This document shows, one piece after another, positions 6,190-8,244 of a DNA stretch of 8,244 nt; position 1 is the stretch's first letter; every line of letters starts with the position of its first letter. Origin of the DNA: JBGOUV01 sp041477815 (GTDB taxonomy: Bacteria; Acidobacteriota; Terriglobia; Bryobacterales; JACQDG01); contig JBGOUV010000311.1 in the NCBI GenBank assembly GCA_041477815.1, forward strand, positions 1 to 8,244, given 5' to 3'. A program made the translations under genes and the position numbers. The notes beneath the pieces were generated by a model. That model saw only the letters and a program-made list of their open reading frames with translations. It did no database searches and was not told the DNA's origin.

Positions 6190-6251
6190 ATTGGAGGATT
6201 TGAGAATTGCTGCAACCCGCGGCCTCGTCTGAAATTCTCAAATCCTCCAAT
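6190..6251. repeat. 19-bp perfect inverted repeat with 24-nt loop
   Basis: The left arm at 6190-6208 (attggaggatttgagaatt) is the exact reverse complement of the right arm at 6233-6251. The 24-nt loop is GC-rich. AATTCTCAA also recurs at 6233-6241 and 6249-6257, a 16-nt step, so the element again looks built from short tandem units. It begins 3 nt after the GGDEF-protein stop and ends about 20 nt before the -35 region of the ThyX-like gene. There is no T-tract, so a terminator role is possible but not classic. The AT-rich arms contrast with the GC-rich surroundings, which suggests an inserted or dispersed repeat. Confidence 0.9.
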
Positions 6252-6271
6252 TCTCAACTCCATCCGCTCCC

Positions 6272-6299
6272 TTGCAGTCCTTGTTCCGCTTGCTATAAT
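6272..6299 (+). promoter_or_regulatory. Extended -10 promoter for the ThyX-like gene
   Basis: A perfect TATAAT at 6294-6299 is preceded by TGC, forming an extended -10 element (TGCTATAAT, 6291-6299). A weak -35 candidate TTGCAG lies at 6272-6277 with a 16-nt spacer. Transcription would begin about 7 nt after the -10 box, at or next to the GTG at 6307, so the mRNA could be leaderless. The element lies just after the inverted repeat. Confidence 0.65.
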
Positions 6300-6306
6300 C
6301 CCGAAG

Positions 6307-7719
6307 GTGCCGCCCCCCCGCGTCGTAGTCGTGTCCCCCCTGCCGCCGGAGAAGAGCGCCTACGCCCTGGCCCGCTACAGCCGCTCGCCCGACTCCATCC
6401 GGCAGAGCCTGGACTGGGTCCGCACCCACGACGAAAAGGCCTTCCTCGAAAGCTACTATTTCCAGTACGGCCACGCCTCCATCGCCGACCTGGGCCACGC
6501 CATCTTCTGTTTCGAGGGCGTCTCCGAGCTGGCCGCCATCGAGATCGAGGACGAACCCCTGTGGGACGGCCAGGCCAAGTCCTCCCGCTACCAGGACTTC
6601 TCGAAAGCCGGCCTGGTGACCCCGCCCGAGATCGCCGGTTCTCCCGCCGAACCGGCCTACCGGCAGGCCGCCGGAAGCCTTCTAGACGCCTATCACCAGT
6701 TGCACCAGAAGGCGTTCGAGTTCCTCGCCGAGCGCACCCCGCGTCCGGACGTGATGAAGCCCGAGCCGTACCGTCGCGCCCTCCACGCCCGAGCCTATGA
6801 CGTCGCCCGCTATCTGCTGTTCCTGGGTATCCCCACCAACCTCGGCCAGGTAGCCAGCATCCGGACGCTGGAAAAACAGATGCGGCGCCTGGGCGCAAGC
6901 TGCTACGCCGAGGTCCGCGAGCTGGCCGGCGAAATGGCCCAGGCCTGCGCCCAGCCTCCGGAATGCGTCTGGGACCCGGCCACCGCCACCGAGCCCCTGG
7001 CCCCCACGCTGGCCCGCCACGCCACACCGGACCTCTACTCGCAGCAATCCCGGTCCAACGTCGCCGCCTGGGCCGCCGCCAACCTGGCCGCGTTCACCCC
7101 GGAGGCTCAGCCCGCCTCCGTGGATCTGGTTCGCCCCACCGACCCCCTCCACGAGATCGTGGCCACGCTGCTCTACGCGGTCACCCCTCGCCCCTTCCGC
7201 GACCTCTATGACGACGTGTCCGCCTGGAGCCCGGCCCGCCAGCGCGAGGTCGTCGACGTAGCTCTGCAAGGACGGCCCCGCCGCGACGAATTGCTCCGCG
7301 AGTTCCGCAGCGGCTACGGCTTCGTCTTCGATATCGTCACCGACCTCGGCGCCTACCGCGACTTGCACCGCCACCGCCGCGCCATTCAGATCCGCCAGCC
7401 CTACACGACGGCGTTGGGCTACGAGACCCCGGCTCTGGTGACTGCGGCCGGTCTGGAAGACTTCTATCATCAAGCCCTCCAATCCGCCCCGGTAACCACG
7501 CCTTACCTGCTCCCCTTCGCCACCCGCCTGCGCTGCCTGTTCAAAATGGATTTTGCCGAAGCCGAATACATCGCCCGGGTCCGCTCGGGCGTCAAAGGCC
7601 ACTTCTCCTACCGCCACATCGCCTGGCTCATGAAGGAAAAGCTGGTAGAAGCGATTCCGGATCTCGGCAGGTTGGTAGAGGCCACGCCTCCCTGGGTTGA
7701 GGATGCCCTGGAGCGATGA
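6307..7719 (+). CDS. Two-domain ThyX-like (FAD-dependent thymidylate synthase family) protein
   Basis: The 470-residue product carries two ThyX-type halves. Canonical ThyX is about 220-250 residues, uses FAD and methylene-tetrahydrofolate to make dTMP from dUMP, and carries RHRxxSxNExSxRY. Half 1 (about 1-215) has GHASIADLGH (55-64), a GVSELAA block and a terminal SSRY (92-95). The RHR position is replaced by EDEPLWDG, and a ThyX-like C-terminal helix pair follows (ARYLLFLGIPTNLGQ). Half 2 (about 280-470) has RDLHRHRRAIQIRQPYTTAL (351-370), keeping RHR (355-357) but ending in GYETP instead of SxRY. A final helical block follows, around FAEAEYIARVRSG. Family membership is clear; activity is uncertain. 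The frame is open much further upstream, but GTG 6307 is chosen because it follows the TATAAT box by 7 nt and starts the conserved region. Confidence 0.82.
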   Translation: MPPPRVVVVSPLPPEKSAYALARYSRSPDSIRQSLDWVRTHDEKAFLESYYFQYGHASIADLGHAIFCFEGVSELAAIEIEDEPLWDGQAKSSRYQDFSKAGLVTPPEIAGSPAEPAYRQAAGSLLDAYHQLHQKAFEFLAERTPRPDVMKPEPYRRALHARAYDVARYLLFLGIPTNLGQVASIRTLEKQMRRLGASCYAEVRELAGEMAQACAQPPECVWDPATATEPLAPTLARHATPDLYSQQSRSNVAAWAAANLAAFTPEAQPASVDLVRPTDPLHEIVATLLYAVTPRPFRDLYDDVSAWSPARQREVVDVALQGRPRRDELLREFRSGYGFVFDIVTDLGAYRDLHRHRRAIQIRQPYTTALGYETPALVTAAGLEDFYHQALQSAPVTTPYLLPFATRLRCLFKMDFAEAEYIARVRSGVKGHFSYRHIAWLMKEKLVEAIPDLGRLVEATPPWVEDALER

Positions 7720-7800
7720 TCGGGCGGCCGTTACCTGGTTCGCCGCCATAGAATCGGAGCAGCACGAAGCCTTAAGCCTGGAATTCCAGTGAAGTGTGCT

Positions 7801-8244
7801 TCACCGCACCGGACCCAAATACCGGTCCAGCCAGTCCAGCACCTCGCGCACCGCCTGCCCCCGCATCGACAGCACGTCGTGTGCCGAGTCCAGCACCACG
7901 TATTTCTTGTCCTTCTCCGGCGACCCCAGCAGCCGGAACATCGGAACCTGAGACGTCTCCGCCGGGAAGATGAAGTCGTACCGCCCGTTGAGCATCAGCA
8001 CCGGAATCTTCACGCGCGGCGCGAAGTTGATCTCGTCGACCTCGGGAGTCCTGGGCAGGAACGAAAATCCCCCATCGCACATCACCAGGGTCTTGAGGCG
8101 CGGCTCGAACGGCGCCAGCATGGCTCCCACCCGGGCCCCCATGCTTCTGCCCAGGTACCCGATCGCGTTGCGGTCGATGTCCGGGCGGCTTTCGAGATAC
8201 TCGACCGCCGCGCTCAGGTCCTTCACCCACTGCGCCACCACCTC
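7801..8244 (-). CDS. Alpha/beta hydrolase, C-terminal part (type attached to acidobacterial Ser/Thr kinases), partial
   Basis: The frame is open to the window edge and ends at TGA 7803-7801, so only the last 147 residues are visible. The catalytic triad of an alpha/beta hydrolase can be placed: the nucleophile serine in GRSMG (codon 8145-8143), aspartate in LNGRYDFIFP (codon 7977-7975) and histidine in DSAHDVL (codon 7881-7879). The segments DLSAAVEYLESRPDID, INFAPRVKIPVLMLNGRYDF and EVLDWLDRYLGPV closely resemble, from memory, the dienelactone-hydrolase-like domain found at the C-terminus of many acidobacterial kinase-propeller proteins. The whole gene may therefore be such a multidomain kinase or a free-standing acyl hydrolase; the missing 5' part would decide. 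The GTG at 8241 is inside the gene, not its start. It converges on the ThyX-like gene with an 81-nt gap. Confidence 0.85.
   Translation of the reverse strand, partial: EVVAQWVKDLSAAVEYLESRPDIDRNAIGYLGRSMGARVGAMLAPFEPRLKTLVMCDGGFSFLPRTPEVDEINFAPRVKIPVLMLNGRYDFIFPAETSQVPMFRLLGSPEKDKKYVVLDSAHDVLSMRGQAVREVLDWLDRYLGPVR

Noticed and set aside
5105..6250. Long minus-strand open frame (381 codons) opposite the GGDEF protein
   Set aside because: It is Gly/Val-rich with no recognisable motif, mirrors the whole plus-strand gene, and arises from the GC-biased third positions of that gene.
6091..6306. Upstream extension of the ThyX-like frame into the GGDEF gene
   Set aside because: It runs out of frame through the preceding gene, the inverted repeat and the promoter, so it cannot be the real N-terminus.
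6682..7749. Long minus-strand open frame (355 codons) opposite the ThyX-like gene
   Set aside because: The Gly/Val/Ala-rich composition and full antisense overlap with a conserved protein mark it as a shadow frame.
7778..7804. Small palindrome CTGGAATTCCAG and 6-bp hairpin GTGAAG-TGTG-CTTCAC between the convergent ThyX-like and hydrolase genes
   Set aside because: Short stems, no T-tract and partly overlapping a stop codon; too weak to call a terminator. Nothing else is seen in the 81-nt gap.
1..8244. CRISPR array, tRNA/rRNA gene, transposase, toxin-antitoxin pair or phage module
   Set aside because: No regularly spaced direct repeats, no tRNA-like cloverleaf noticed, and no protein with such motifs in any frame.

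Overview
The window is GC-rich DNA with GC-biased third codon positions, several GTG starts and almost no recognisable Shine-Dalgarno sites. It reads like an acidobacterium of the Solibacter/Bryobacter type. The grounds are a DUF1501 protein next to a secreted amidohydrolase, a Ser/Thr kinase joined to a TolB-like propeller, and a hydrolase C-terminus of the kind attached to such kinases. This placement is inferred from family content, not from a marker gene.

Layout. (1) Positions 2-1381, + strand: the C-terminal end of a DUF1501 protein and, 6 nt later, a secreted metal-dependent amidohydrolase, probably one operon. (2) 1386-1470: a long inverted repeat in the convergent gap. (3) 1485-3310, - strand: a broken kinase/propeller gene. 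The N-terminal half of the kinase domain and most of the propeller are present, but the kinase C-lobe, the usual membrane segment and the first blade are absent and the two halves lie in different frames. A good sigma70-type promoter lies upstream. (4) 3521-3916, +: a small secreted protein with two LPPG motifs, whose 3' end overlaps the next gene. (5) 5100-3903, -: a tight operon of dut (dUTPase), a two-helix membrane protein and a SpoU-family RNA methyltransferase. (6) 5150-6187, +: a coiled-coil protein with a degenerate GGDEF domain, divergent from dut across a short gap holding an 8-bp dyad. (7) 6190-6251: a second intergenic inverted repeat. (8) 6307-7719, +: a two-domain ThyX-like protein behind an extended -10 promoter placed so that its mRNA may be leaderless. 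(9) 8244-7801, -: the C-terminal end of an alpha/beta hydrolase that runs off the window.

A possible functional link is thymidylate metabolism: dut makes dUMP, the substrate of thymidylate synthases, and a ThyX-like protein lies 1.2 kb away. That protein's signature residues are split between its two halves, so its activity is open. No CRISPR array, RNA gene, transposase or phage gene was seen. The most unusual items are the ThyX-like protein, the degenerate GGDEF protein, the kinase break and the two intergenic repeats. I see no convincing multi-gene novel system.
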